This document shows, piece after piece, positions 23,150 through 39,400 of a stretch of DNA of 64,000 bases (the first letter of the stretch is position 1; the number at the start of each line of letters is the position of its first letter). The notes beneath the pieces were generated by a model. It saw nothing but the letters and a program-made list of their open reading frames with translations. It was not told the DNA's origin and made no database searches. Origin of the DNA: Plantago major (Eukaryota > Streptophyta > Magnoliopsida > Lamiales > Plantaginaceae); assembly GCA_026545765.1 (NCBI GenBank), contig CM048844.1, positions 23,816,237 through 23,880,236 of the forward strand, read 5' to 3'. The translations under genes and the position numbers were made by a program.

Positions 23150-25651
23150 TGTAGCGCCCTAAATTTTAAAAAGACAAACTAAGAAAAATATGACTCGCGC
23201 TAGTTCGTGAGCTTGAAAATTCGACGAACTTGACTTATAAAAATGTAATACGTAGTTCGACGCCATGTGCGTCAAAAGACTTTGCATGGAAATTCTTGAA
23301 AATAATTCTTGAACTGGTAAAATATGCAGCGGAACTATAAATAGCTAAATTCTTGCAACATTACAAAGTCTTTGAAACCATGAAATTTAAACATATTAAA
23401 GATCATCCTGATACTGATCACTGCACTAGCAACACTCGTCACTCCGATCAGCTCGGCTTCAAGTACCTAAAATTGATATTTTAGCAAGGGTCAGTCGTGA
23501 CCACTTGACTGAGTAAATTCCATGCACGTGCCATGACTTAAAGTTCTATCTTCATGTCTTTTAAATCTTTTAATCTTGCTTAATGCAATGCAACTTAAGG
23601 TTTGACTTGACTCTTAACACTTGAACTTGAACTTCTTGAAAAACATTCTTAAACTTTACTCTTAAACATGACTTGAAAATTAACTTGATCGTGAGCTCAC
23701 TTGGCATCATAAGGTACATCCTCAGTCGATGGTGACCGCTTAACATGGATAGTCACGATTTGCTAGTTACCTAGCCGATGGTGACCGCTTAACTTGAATA
23801 GCCACGATTTGCTAATTGCCTAGCCGATGGTGACCGCTTAACATGAATAGCCATGATTTGCTAGTTACCTAGTCGATGGTGACCGCTTAATTTGATTGGC
23901 CACGATTTGCTAGGGAGACCTTACTAGCCCATTCTTTACTTGACTTGAAATCTTTCTTTACTTAAAATTTTATTAACGTGAATGCATGCTCTTAGACTCA
24001 AACTCATGGATGCATGATCTAGTGTGTGACAACACATCATACATATTATAAACATCAATGAGTGATAGACAACTTGATGAAAGTATACAACTATCTTAAT
24101 AACTGTTTTCCAGGTTTAAAAGCACAAACATGCATCAATCTTATTAAATACATTTACCAATGACAACAAAGGCCACACAATTGAAATGCCAAGTTTTCTT
24201 GCATATACCACAATCTACATGTAAGTAATTAACTCCGTCACACAAATCAAGCATCATACTCATACTAGCTACTTCATGTTAGCAAATAAAACCGGACTCA
24301 GGACATATACATGGTCAGGTCATCCAATGGCACTTAGATGTGGTTTATAAGAAGAATGATACCAGTGCATAATATACATATATAAATCGATTGCTATAAG
24401 GTATACACAGGCAACAATCCAATAATGACCAACCTTCTACCAACAAGTAAAAACTCTTCATCCCCTCATCGAACATTGTTAAGTTCAAACAATTAGGAAT
24501 ATGCAACAATGACAGAAAACAATAATCGAACAAATAATGAACCAAAATCAGAAAGTCAGAGACACAAGATTTAACGTGGTTCGGCAATGCCTACGTCCAC
24601 GGAGATCAACCAACAATCTTATTGATACTTGAGTTACAACCATACGACGTAACAAGAATAATCTCACATAAAAGATAAGATCAACCAAATATGCTATTCT
24701 CCGAAGTATGATCCCTAACTTCCTATCAATCTTCTACTGTTGATATTCTAGTCTGATATGATCTATGAAACAAACAAGCCCCCTTGACTATATATATAGA
24801 GAACTCAACTACCAAATCCTACTAGAACAAGAAAACTAATTAATAATCCTTCTAGCACAAGAAAGCTAATTTAGGTAACCTTCTTGTAATGAAACCAACT
24901 AGAATTCCTTCTAGAATCAGAAAAATGAATTAGTTAAATGCCTAACTAATTCTCCAGTTTTCCATATCCTGGATTAGATCATCACCGTTGAGATTTTCAT
25001 ATTTAATCTGAGTCGTTCATCGATCAATATCATTGTTGAGTTAAAACTCTCACAAACATATATATCACAATACTCAAATAACTCTCTGAACATAAACTAA
25101 AATTCTACAATAATTATATGGACGTGAATGAATGAAAAACTTGCAAAGATCACATATCATAGCATAGATGACAGACAAACCAAATAATCATGGATGAGCC
25201 TTAGGGGAACTTGCCTTGAGAGAAACGAACAAGAGGGACAAGAATTGAAAACAGGTTGAAAAATTAGCCCTCTACTCGACACCAGAATCTGGCTGATGAC
25301 TCACAAATCCAAACAGCGATCCGTCCGGTGAAAGTATAGAACGGTCTGGTATGAATCTGCTCTCCAAAACTCAGCTCGATCGGACGGTTAACGAACCGGA
25401 AAACAATTTTAGAAGATGACTGAGCCTGGCAGAAAATTTTGTGCACGAAATAATGTTTTAGCTAGCTAAGGGGTTTCCTTTGAAAATAACTAGGGTTAGG
25501 GCTAGAATGGACTTGTTAAAGAAAATAGAATTAGGTTTTAGATAAGTGACGGGCTGGATAAGGTTACAAGTCACAAAATATGGGCCAACAACGCTTACGA
25601 ACTCCGCTTTAAAACGTCTAAATTCGAAATACGAATTTTTAGGTTGTTACA
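23150..25651. mobile_element. Candidate solo LTR, about 2.5 kb
   Basis: The block begins TGTAGCGCCCTAAATTTT and ends GGTTGTTACA, the TG...CA form of an LTR. It is flanked by ACTTA (23145-23149) and ACTTC (25652-25656), a near-perfect 5-bp duplication. TGTARCGCCC starts are common among plant Ty3/gypsy LTRs. It has no coding frame and no second LTR or internal region nearby, so recombination to a solo LTR is the simplest reading. It holds a minisatellite (23726-23921) and possibly a nested insert around the word TTTAACGTGGTTCGGC at 24571. Confidence 0.5.
23726..23921 (+). repeat. 4 x 49-bp minisatellite in the LTR candidate
   Basis: Copies start at 23726, 23775, 23824 and 23873 with a constant 49-bp spacing. 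Each opens with CGATGGTGACCGCTTAA and contains CACGATTTGCTA or a one-base variant. Copies differ at only a few positions. Confidence 0.9.
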
Positions 25652-26187
25652 ACTTCTATATACTCAATTACTAATTATAAAAACATATGCATTTTTATCT
25701 CACCAGAGGTAGTTGTAATATCACATATTGGGAGACGCCAACTATGTCACGTTTCCGCCCTTGCCTATGTGGAATTGAGGATGTTGGAGTCTCTGACTGA
25801 ACTCTTAAAGTTGTTCCCAAGGGAAAAAAGCTCGTAAAGGTTTTGAGTGTTTTTATATATTGATTCTATTATATCATGTTAGAGACTATCCCCCTGGTTT
25901 GACACATTTGAGCCCGACATGTAGATAAGTTCCGGCCCAGTAACGACCCATACAAGCGGTTGGGCTTGTCTATGGATTCATTCTAAAACCATACTACTTT
26001 GCCTTCTTTCTTTCTTTTTTCTTTTTCTTTTGGAAACACTTGTCAGTTGTTTACGCAGAAAGTAAGAGTTGAAATCTCAGTAATAGTATGTTTTAAACTG
26101 ATGAAAAATGGATTGTCTAAAAAATTTCAAAATGTTTCAAGATGTTCCAGAAACAAAAATTTAAATGTTTGAAACTAGGAAACTGTC
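25652..26187. other. Gene-free spacer
   Basis: No gene recognised. The stretch is AT-rich with a CTTT-rich patch near 26003-26030. Confidence 0.4.
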
Positions 26188-26200
26188 AAGTGACTAACAT

Positions 26201-26721
26201 TTTTTTTTTTTTTAAGAAGAAATCACTGCATTTCATTGAATCAATAAGCAGTACATCAGAAACAATCAAGGATGTTCGTAAAACATGAAAAAAAGAAACG
26301 GAATTGAACAACGGCACTTTATTCTTGATGTCGTCTACGATATGGCCACCCGAGGTCAAGCAGGTAATAGAAGAGGAAATAGCATTGATGACACTGAGAC
26401 AATCACTCTCAATAATGATGTCCTGAAAGCCAAAGTCACGAGCCAGCTCCATCCCAGTTTGCACCGCAATTGTTTCTGCCAATTCTGGGCACACAATATG
26501 CTCCCATATTCTTTGCCTCCAAGCCACTACGGAACCAGAGAAGTTGCGAGCCACCACTCCAATTCCAGCTATACCCAAGGACTTCGAAATAGATGCATCG
26601 ACATTGATCTTAACCGTCGAGCCCATGGGTGGTTTCCATCGTGCTTTAGATTCAGGTGGTCTTGGGTCCGCAAAGTGATATCGTGCATCCCTGAACCGCT
26701 TTAGATAGTCTGCTGCGAATG
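26201..26721 (-). mobile_element. 5'-truncated LINE with RNase H domain and 13-bp target duplication
   Basis: The sequence AAGTGACTAACAT occurs at 26188-26200 and again at 26722-26734 as a perfect target-site duplication. Right after the first copy is a T14 run, which is the poly(A) tail of a minus-strand insertion. The body encodes the RNase H module found at the 3' end of plant L1-type LINEs: KINVDAS (first acidic residue), PELAETIAVQTGMELA and IIIESDCLSVINAI. The usual ending of the domain is garbled after FFHVLRTS, suggesting a frameshift or decay. No reverse transcriptase part is present, so the copy is dead on arrival. Confidence 0.88.
26205..26721 (-). pseudogene. RNase H (RVT_3-type) fragment of LINE ORF2
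   Basis: The minus-strand frame is open through nearly the whole insertion. The catalytic acids D (NVDAS), E (PELAE) and D (ESDC) are kept, but the C-terminal His-containing part of the domain is not recognisable. The apparent start codon lies in the target duplication, outside the element. This is a remnant of a polyprotein and not a cellular gene. Confidence 0.8.
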
Positions 26722-26734
26722 AAGTGACTAACAT

Positions 26735-28020
26735 ATTTCGAAATTCAATAATAATTTCATTCCCATTGAAGAAATGAGATGTATCGATACTTTTCCGTTA
26801 GATATGATTTGATTTTAAACTGTGTTAATGAAGTTAAACGAGTCGATTATTTCATTCCTCGAGCTATTTCCAGAGCCCGAGCTTGGCTCAGCTCGTTAAC
26901 AAAACGAGCTTTTTTCCGAGCTTGATTCATGATAAGTATGTTCAAACTCGGCTCATTTGGTTCGAACTTTAGTCGAGCTCGAACTCGTTAACGAAAAATA
27001 CATATAAATATGAAAATTATATATTTAACCGAGGCTAAATGAGACTTGTTGAGTATCAACGAGCCGAACTCTACTCGGCTTGATAACAAAACGAGCCAAA
27101 AGATACATTAACTCGGCTCGAACACTTTATCAAACGACCAGTCAAGTCGAGCCCTTAATTAGGCTTGACTCGTGTAACAACTCTAGCTAAATGTATAGCG
27201 AATAATTTAACTGACTGATTGCCAAATGAAGTGGTCCATTAAACCAACGAACAGAGAGGTCCTTAACTGGTGTACAAAATAAAAGAGATCATCCTGAGCA
27301 CTAATTGTAGAAATCCTATATATTTCATTTAAAATCTATATTAAGTGAGCCCTATGCTATTTTTAGGGAAACTTTATTTTTCTACATAATTGTTGGAGAC
27401 TTATTTTCAATAAAAACCACCTAAAAAGTTTGTTGGGTCCCATCAATTACACTTTCAAAAACCTTTAAGGAGTGTTCAAATAAAGGATGATACTTACAAC
27501 ATTACAAATTTGAAAGTGAGCCACACCACTTTTAAGTAACCTGAAAATTTAACATTTTTATTGTTTTAACAATATTATCCTAAATATAGTATAAAACAAC
27601 TAAATGATCCTCTTACAACTATTGGCCTTACTAGAAAGTGCTAGTCATGAACAGATATACAGTACATATTCATCATGGCAATTTTAATGATCTGGTAAAT
27701 TATAAATCAAAATTAAATGACCTTTTCGTCAGAAATTAAGGAAATATACATCAAAAATGCAAAGCTTAAGCTTACAAGAAATGAATTAAGAACCTAAACA
27801 ACACTCATAAGGTTGCCTCTCCTAAATACTACTGCTGCTGCTACTATCCCATCATCTACTCCTTGTTCATATACAATATCTCAGCAATGAACGAAGGCTA
27901 CAACACAATGGATAATCCCCATAATACCCTTCCTTTTTATCTCAGGCATCAAATATTTCCACCTTATTAGAACACACTCATATTCTTTCTCACAAAGTTG
28001 CAAGAGAGGATGAAATCTCA
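26735..28020. other. Spacer downstream of the SKS gene, with a CGAGC-rich repeat
   Basis: From about 26860 to 27170 the words GAGCTCG, ACTCGGC and AACAAAACGAGC recur on both strands. This is a diffuse inverted-repeat-rich sequence of the kind seen in degenerate plant DNA repeats. The last 200-300 bases before 28021 are the presumed 3' UTR of the SKS gene. No other gene is seen. Confidence 0.4.
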
Positions 28021-29778
28021 TCAAATGCTGTATGGTTTAGGGTCCTCCATGCCTTTGACAACACCGCAGACAGGGAAATCGGCTGGCAGGTTGTATTCGT
28101 CACGGAGGGAGAGTTCCGGGGAAAGAACGCTGACGTACATCTGCTGGCCCAAGTAGTTCCTCTCCAACATGGTTGATCTGAGGTTCCACATCCCTGCATT
28201 GTCAAGTGTGGTCATAACTGCTGCCCAGCACTTGGGGTACACTTGGATTGTGTGCCTGCTCACTGCATCTATCAGGTTGTACTTCTTCCTCTTCTCTGGT
28301 GCCCAGGTTCCTGGCTCAATGCTGTTGCACAAATTCACAAGTTATCATGACTCTTGGATACTATTAAAAATCAATGCTTTTGTATATGTTACGAAATAAA
28401 TGCACGTCGTATATACTTACGCGACAGGGAAGAAAGCGTAACCGTCCAGGTGCCAGGTCTGAACGCTCTTCTCAGGGTTCTCGAAGATGATCTCAACGAA
28501 CTTGCGGAAAGTTCCCTTGATGACATTAGGGGCCAAGGTGATTGTGTTGCCAACATTCTCAGGTGGATTGTCCTGGATCAGGTCATACTTGAATACCTTG
28601 TCAGCGGCACCGAAATATTCAGCTTGCTTGAGTGGGGTCTCGGGATCGGTGTGTGAGACTCCGTTGATTGCATACCGGAGCTTACCGCCGACTGTACCTA
28701 CAGAGTTAACAAACTTGATTGTTCGCGTGATGTTGATTTTTCCGTAGTGGTAAGATCCCTGTGGATTAGGCCTGGCTGCACTAGCTGTCAGGTTCCATCG
28801 GAGGGACCTGAACTGGCTCACAGACCATGCCCACCCAACGGGAGCCTCTGGCAGGACAGTCGAGGCAGGTCCCTTGCCACCTTCGTAATGGATGGTAGCA
28901 GTGCAGGTCAGAGCTGTCTTTGTAAATCGTGTTGAGGCAACAAAGAAATAGTCCTTAGGCTCTTGGCTAGCAGTGACCAATACAGAGACACATTGTCCCA
29001 AGTGAAGATCCATTGAGTCGTACATGTTCTGCACAGTGTGTGACCCCTCGACCTCAACAAGCTTCATGGCATGGTTTTGGAACCGTACGTTGAGTGAGTT
29101 CTTCATCCCCACATTGCAAATCCTGTACCTGTAGGTCTTATTAGGGATCATGGTGAACATTGGCTCATCTGATCCGTCCCCCTTTCCGTATTTTCCATTG
29201 ATGATCACACCCTGAGGCCTGCCTAGGGTACGACCTTCGTCCAAGGACTTCTTGAGAGTTGCATGGCTTGTAGTGTACCAGTCTCCAGCCATCACAACGT
29301 ACTCTTCCTCCGGCCAGGGGAAGGGCACAGGGATCAGGTCTCGACTGTGCACAGTCAACATTCCGTATCCTCCGGCAGCCCTAAGAAGCGTGGTGGTGGG
29401 ATAGTAATAGAAGCTACCGATCTGATCCTTGACCTGGAACTTGTATGTGTAGTTTGTACCTGGCGCGATGGGACAATTGGTACCGTACAAGCCCTCCATC
29501 CAGGAGTTCTTCCTCTGCTGGACACCGTTCCAATGAAACATCAATGGCTCGTCCAGATTGTTGAAGACATTAACAACAATGTTGTTGTTGGAAGTGCAAT
29601 TGATCCTGGGGCCTGGGAACAGGTCATTGATTGTGATCACTTGTTGAGGAACACCCAGTGGGGATAGAGTGGCATAGTTAACCTTCCATGTGTGATACAC
29701 ATAAGGATCTTCACAGTATACAAGAGTGAAGAGGCATGATATAAGTGAAAGAAACAGAAGATCACTTCTGATCATCAT
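28021..29778 (-). CDS. SKU5-similar / ascorbate-oxidase-like secreted protein, pollen Bp10/NTP303 type
   Basis: Two exons, 29778-28421 and 28321-28021, joined GT-AG in phase 2, give 552 residues. A signal peptide (LLFLSLISCLFTLVYC) leads into three cupredoxin domains. Blocks YKFQVKDQIGSFYYYPTT, GRPQGVIINGKYGKG, VEGSHTVQNMYDSMDLHLGQ, LTASAARPNPQGSYHYGKIN and NAGMWNLRS match the SKS branch that contains rapeseed Bp10 and tobacco NTP303. The copper-binding histidines of true multicopper oxidases are mostly replaced (HWNG, FYYYP, WHLDG), so oxidase activity is unlikely. Related proteins are secreted and act in pollen tube or root wall growth. Many NxT/NxS sites fit glycosylation. Pollen expression here is inferred from relatives. 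Confidence 0.93.
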
Positions 29779-29874
29779 TATTTTATTTATTTTATTTTTT
29801 TAAAGTACAGGAGAAAAGTAGATTTTATATTTTTATTTTGGAAACTGATGAGTGAGTAAGGAATGTGAGAAGTG

Positions 29875-29882
29875 TATTTATA
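29875..29882 (-). promoter_or_regulatory. TATA box of the SKS gene
   Basis: On the minus strand TATAAATA lies about 100 bases upstream of the start codon at 29778, in the context CATATAAATACACT. It is the only well-placed TATA in this leader. Confidence 0.55.
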
Positions 29883-30603
29883 TGTATGGAAGAGTGAAAA
29901 GGGAGCAGGTCTGTTGGAGATTGACCGCAAGCAGCGTAAGAGTTTGTTGCAAGAACTCTTATTGCTGGTCTTCCTTCAATTTCTCCCATCATTCTCATAC
30001 AACTCTGCCATACATTTCTACTAAAGATATAATGTTATATTAAGTATGTTTTTCACCTTGCAAATACCCCCCAATATAGGTTATGTTCCAAAGAACTACC
30101 TGATAAGTTAGCTAGCTGGTAGATAATAAATTATATGAATGACAAGCTGATAAATTAGATGAATGACAAACTGATAAGCTAGCCGATTTTAATATAAGCG
30201 ATCTCAAATTAGGAGTTCCGTAAATTAGTTGATGAATTAGATGAATTGTCAAACGCCAACTATGAAATGTGAAACAAACAGTTAGCTTGTTCTCTTTAGG
30301 TGTTTGGTAAATTACCTCAGATAACTTATGAAAGTAACTATGAACTAGGCATTCGTGTAATAGATTTGGTCAATTAGTCAAATAAGCTTATCTAATTTAA
30401 AAGTTTATTTGACAAGTACCAAAGTCAGTCATGAATTGATTAACAATCAAAGGGACTATTCTTCTGGTGTCGTGCAATATAATAGGCACAAGGTTAGAAT
30501 TCACAGGAGATGGTAATCAAAGTCTCAGGTGAGAAATGCATATTGATTATAATCAATTGATGTCATGATCATTATTGGGAAAATGACTGAAGAATAGACG
30601 AGC
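29883..30603. other. Spacer between the SKS and DEG10 genes
   Basis: Upstream promoter region of the SKS gene and 3' flank of DEG10. Short imperfect repeats of TAGATGAATGACAA and CTGATAA occur at 30130-30185. No coding sequence is seen. Confidence 0.4.
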
Positions 30604-34843
<4,240 letters not shown>

Positions 34844-36413
34844 TTCGGCGGAGGTAGAAATTCAGGGTCTAACAAAGTGGGTTCAATTCTCAATTCTTTT
34901 TACTGGACTACTGCTAGTGGTGGTTAACTTGTCAGGGGTTTCATTTATTTTACCCCTTTTTTTATTTTTTTAAATATGTACCAGCTTTATCAATTTAATT
35001 TTATTTATGAGTTTATTTTCGTAATAACTAGTAACTCATAAACTTGTCCAAGAATGATATAAAAAATACAAAATAAAAAAAAAAAACTACCTGGTTTATT
35101 TATACAGACCATATTTAATATCAGCTAATTGATTTATTGAATATTTTTATAAAAAAACAACTAGCTTATCATATTTATCAATACTTTCAATCAATTTATC
35201 GCCATTATTAAACATAACCAAAATGGTGCAAGAATTGATGCCCTAAGTCTAGCTTATTAGATTGTTCTAAAATTGAGGATTTTGGATGCTATACTTCGGA
35301 ATTACGATTATGTATGCAATGCCAGTTGATTAGGAAATAGTAGGATTCATATCCATGTACAATACTCAAGAGATTTCTAAATGCTGGTTCCTAGTCTTAG
35401 ACAAGAAATCAAGGTTAGAACTTAGAAGTAACAAAAACCAGTAGTACAATAAAGCATGCAATGCCATAAATTACTTATGGGCAAGTTAAAAGGACCGTAT
35501 TTGTAGAATAATTAAAAATACCGACAAACATTTTAATTATAGTTAAATATATAGGAGGATTATATTAGTAACTTCGGCACTAAAAAGAACACTATTGATA
35601 CTATTGTTTAAAACAGTACATTTATTTATATTTAAAATCATTTTAAGTAACTTTCTAGTGGAGGTCCTTCAAAACTTTGTAATTACCTGCGGCAATTACA
35701 AAACACAAAACATATTTTTGGATTAAATTCTGAACTGCAGGCATTTAAGCCAAAGAAATAGACAACACAGCACTGAGGCATAGTGATCGTAAATTTGTCA
35801 GTTGTTCGCAACTCAAATTTGTTTGTTGCTCCTCAATTTGTTAGGTTATATACAAATGTACCGTTTCCACTTGCTTTTTCATCCTCATTCAACGAACACT
35901 GCAGTGTAGTGATCGTAAATTTGTTAATTGTTCTGTTGTTCCCAACTCAAGTCCGAATCTATTGCTATAAAGTTCTTACGGCCTTCAAAATTTATTTTGA
36001 CAGATCTCAGCTCTCAAACTCAACAGTTCACCAGGACATTAGTTGATCCGGTATCAGCCGAGAGAAATCACATAACGTACTGCTGCTGCTCCGAAAAATA
36101 AAGCACAGTAAACAGGAATGTAGGAAAAAACCTGAGGCATGTGGTTTTCACTTGTAACAATAATCAATAAATATGGATGTCGTATTGAATCCCAAGACCC
36201 TCCCAACAACTTTCAGCCTACAGCGGGAAATTACAAGGTAAGTTTGTACAATTTTACAAAATTTTATGTGTTAATGTGTCAAAACTCAACTGAAAAGGCA
36301 TATTTGTATAGAACCTACCAACTCATTTTTCCCTATTCCATGAATATAGGCCAGGACTGATATACTTCATAATTAACAAACTCTCTCATCTACAATAAAT
36401 CACTGGAGTCCGA
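34844..36413. other. Spacer between BIG5 and DEG10
   Basis: The DEG10 leader and promoter lie just above 34843 and the BIG5 3' UTR just below 36414. A short diverged duplication built on AGTGATCGTAAATTTGT occurs at about 35780 and 35908. No gene is seen. Confidence 0.4.
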
Positions 36414-39400
36414 CTATGGCAACAGCGTCTTCAACTGCATGCTGAAAAGATCTGCAAGCGCACCACGAACTGCCATCTGAAAAAGGGAAATTCAAACGTA
36501 GTTAGTTAATAATGTTTCGACTCTTCTTCGCTTTCTTATTCCAGTTTGCTCAAATTATTCTGTGTTGCATTGTTGAGAGAGCTTGCTTATAATTTTATAA
36601 TAATCGTAAAGGCTGCTTCTCATTAAATTAAGTATCACATTAACAGGAAGGACAGCAATTCATAGATTAGAAATTGGGGTATTCTTCAGAGGAGACTCGT
36701 TTAAGTGGGCACGTGATATGTAAATTCAAACTAAGAAATCCAAGGCTGCTTGAAGGAGAGCACGGTGAAACCGTACCCAAGTTCAAAATAGAAGACACTA
36801 GATCAACAAATAGACATTCAAAACTGCTAAGCTTAGATGATGCAATCGAAAACACAGAATACAATTAGGAGCAAGAGTTACCTGGTCACAGCAGACGAGT
36901 TTTGTGATCAAAGGATAGAAATCTCTAAGGTGATTTTTGAAAATCTCCGAGTTCATTTGGGACATGCCTTTCAGCACCTACAAGATCAACATTTAAGGTG
37001 ATAAAGTAACAATTGGAGAGTACCCCTGTCAGCCATAAACCCCTAAAATTTGAAAAAAAAAAAAAAAAAGCAGCTTAACCATCATTTCCCAAAAAACTAC
37101 CGATGATATCAACTAAAACGAGTGACAAAAAAAGGCAATCGCCAGCTCCAAGAGCAGTGATATCTCTAACACAGTGCAGCATTTTGGATGAGAACAGCTC
37201 TCCAGAGTATTTCTTGTCCCCAAGACACATGAAGACAGATTATCCCCCCCCCCCCCCCCCCCCCAAAACAACTTTCTTTTTAATGCTTGATGTTACAAAA
37301 TACCCTAATAATGAGGTTCAGGTTCAGGATAGGCAAATGATTATAGAAAAATTGGTACCCAAAGTGCAATCATGTATCTTGCGGGACTAAAGTGTGTGTG
37401 TATACTCAGCAAGGTGACGAGTGTGCTTTTGGCATTATGAGCTACCGCAGGTGCTCTTAACAACTGCGGTGTCCCCTTTCCAGGCTTTTGGATTTCTAGT
37501 AACATCTATTCACTGCATAATAAATCACTAAGGCTCCTCTCAAAATTTAGATATCTCTAGACAACATCTATTCACTCATCGTGTATTCTTGCTTTTTCTT
37601 TCCGGGGCACAAATATTAAGACGGAAAATAATAAATAATGAGAAAAATGAATAAAAGTTGAAAGTGGGTGCTGAAGTATGAGAGAAACTAAATAAATAAT
37701 GAGAAAGCATGAGTGAGAATGAATAAGGTATGAGATGGAAAGAATAATAAAAACCGCTATGTTAGGTATGAAAAGTTTCAAACGGGACGCCCAAAGTGGA
37801 AAAATGGGATGTGTCAATGCTGTGGAAGGAGTACTTTCCTATCCTTGTTATGTTTCTTCCAGGAAAACACAAATGTAAGAGCCAACTTCATTTTTAGCAT
37901 AATTTTTCGTAGTGTAGAAATGACATAGATTGACATAGATACTAATGTATGCCAAACGCAGAAAGGAAAAATAAGGCTACTCTCTTACACATGCACTTTG
38001 TACCTTAACTCTAATAGATGTTAATTCATACCTTAACAATGATTGGAGATCGCAACTCTAGAACTCGATGGACATCCATATTGGTTGTCTCTTCCAGGCT
38101 AGATTGGAATTCTGATGCTTCTCTTAGCACTTGTTCACAAAAAGAAACGAGCTTTTCTTCAGCTATTCCCTCAATTTTCTCTTCTTTGGCCTGAACCTCT
38201 TTATTAGCCACTGCTGTCGTTTTTTGTAGGATATCTAGATAGATGCACGTTCCAGCCAATTCCTGACGTAGAAGATTCAGTGGAGGCCTATACATTAAAA
38301 CACAAGTGTCATTCTCAAAGATGGAACCAACTGAAGCATGGACAATAATTAGTATATTTTGCATAGATACTAGTTTACCTTTCAGCAGGAATTTGGTGCA
38401 TTCGCAATTTCAGGTTAGTGTATGAGTTGTATGAAGCAGAAAACTCAAGGGCGGAGAATAAAATATCCATCATGGTGGTCTTCTGTTCCGTATTCAACTT
38501 GTTCCAGTAGCTTTTCTGCAGGGTAGAAAATGAACCACAAAAATTTATATTTTAGTTCAGAACACCATAGTGAGAACAAACTTGACAGGCAATGTGACTC
38601 AATTAATAATAATAATTATTATTATTATTATTTATTTTTTTCTTTTTTTAGATATTGTTGTTTCTCTTTTCTTTTGGCAAGTAATGAACCAGACTTGACA
38701 CTTTGGGGTAATGGAAAAGAGAGAACAAACAATTGATAGTAGTAGGATTGGCCAATCAAACAAGGAGATGATAAGACTATCATGGATCAGTGTCTGACAG
38801 TCTCAAATCATGCACTAAAGGAGCCGACTCTTTTTACCTGAATACTATCAATTGCACCAAGAAGTAACAGCTGTGTTATGCATTTACTCCTAATGGTTTC
38901 CAAGATTGGACTTTCCAACTCATCCTGGGAATCAGGCTCCATAGCAGCATCCGGAATCTAGAGATAAAATAATATTAGGAAAAAAAAAAAAGGTCAGATC
39001 AGCTGACCCGTAATAATTATTAATTTATTATTATGACCTCATCCAGAACACACCACAGCTTTGAGGAACATGCTTGGCAATGTAGGATATGTGCTAGAAA
39101 GAAACTTATTTCATGAAGCATATTAGTGAACATCTTATGAAATTTCAATGATGTTTATGACTGACTTCAGAGAGTTCATCCAAACATGAGCTATGGTACC
39201 CTGAAATGCACTTGAATTGCACACGAATACCGAAAAATAGTTATAGTACAGCCCAAACATCTGCGACAGCTTCCCTTCAAAATTTAGATGGTTTAAATCG
39301 TAAGATAGGAACCAATTAATTTAGTTCCGAATGGAATTTATTAAGAGCCATCTTAATTTTTCTACTTTTTTGTGTTACACTGAGTTTCGAAAAATTTACA

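Noticed and set aside
23700..23930. CRISPR-like array of 49-bp units
   Set aside because: The repeats are directly contiguous without unique spacers, in a plant LTR. It is a minisatellite.
25490..25505. AGGGTTAGGG word resembling a plant telomere repeat
   Set aside because: Only about one and a half units, with no array.
26285..26704. Plus-strand frame of 139 codons
   Set aside because: Antisense to the LINE RNase H frame, which has recognisable catalytic motifs.
28487..29667. Plus-strand frames opposite the SKS gene
   Set aside because: They lie antisense to a clear SKS coding exon and match nothing known.
37560..37835. Possible further Stowaway element in a BIG5 intron
   Set aside because: A right end resembling GGAAGGAGTA is present, but no matching left end or TA duplication could be fixed.
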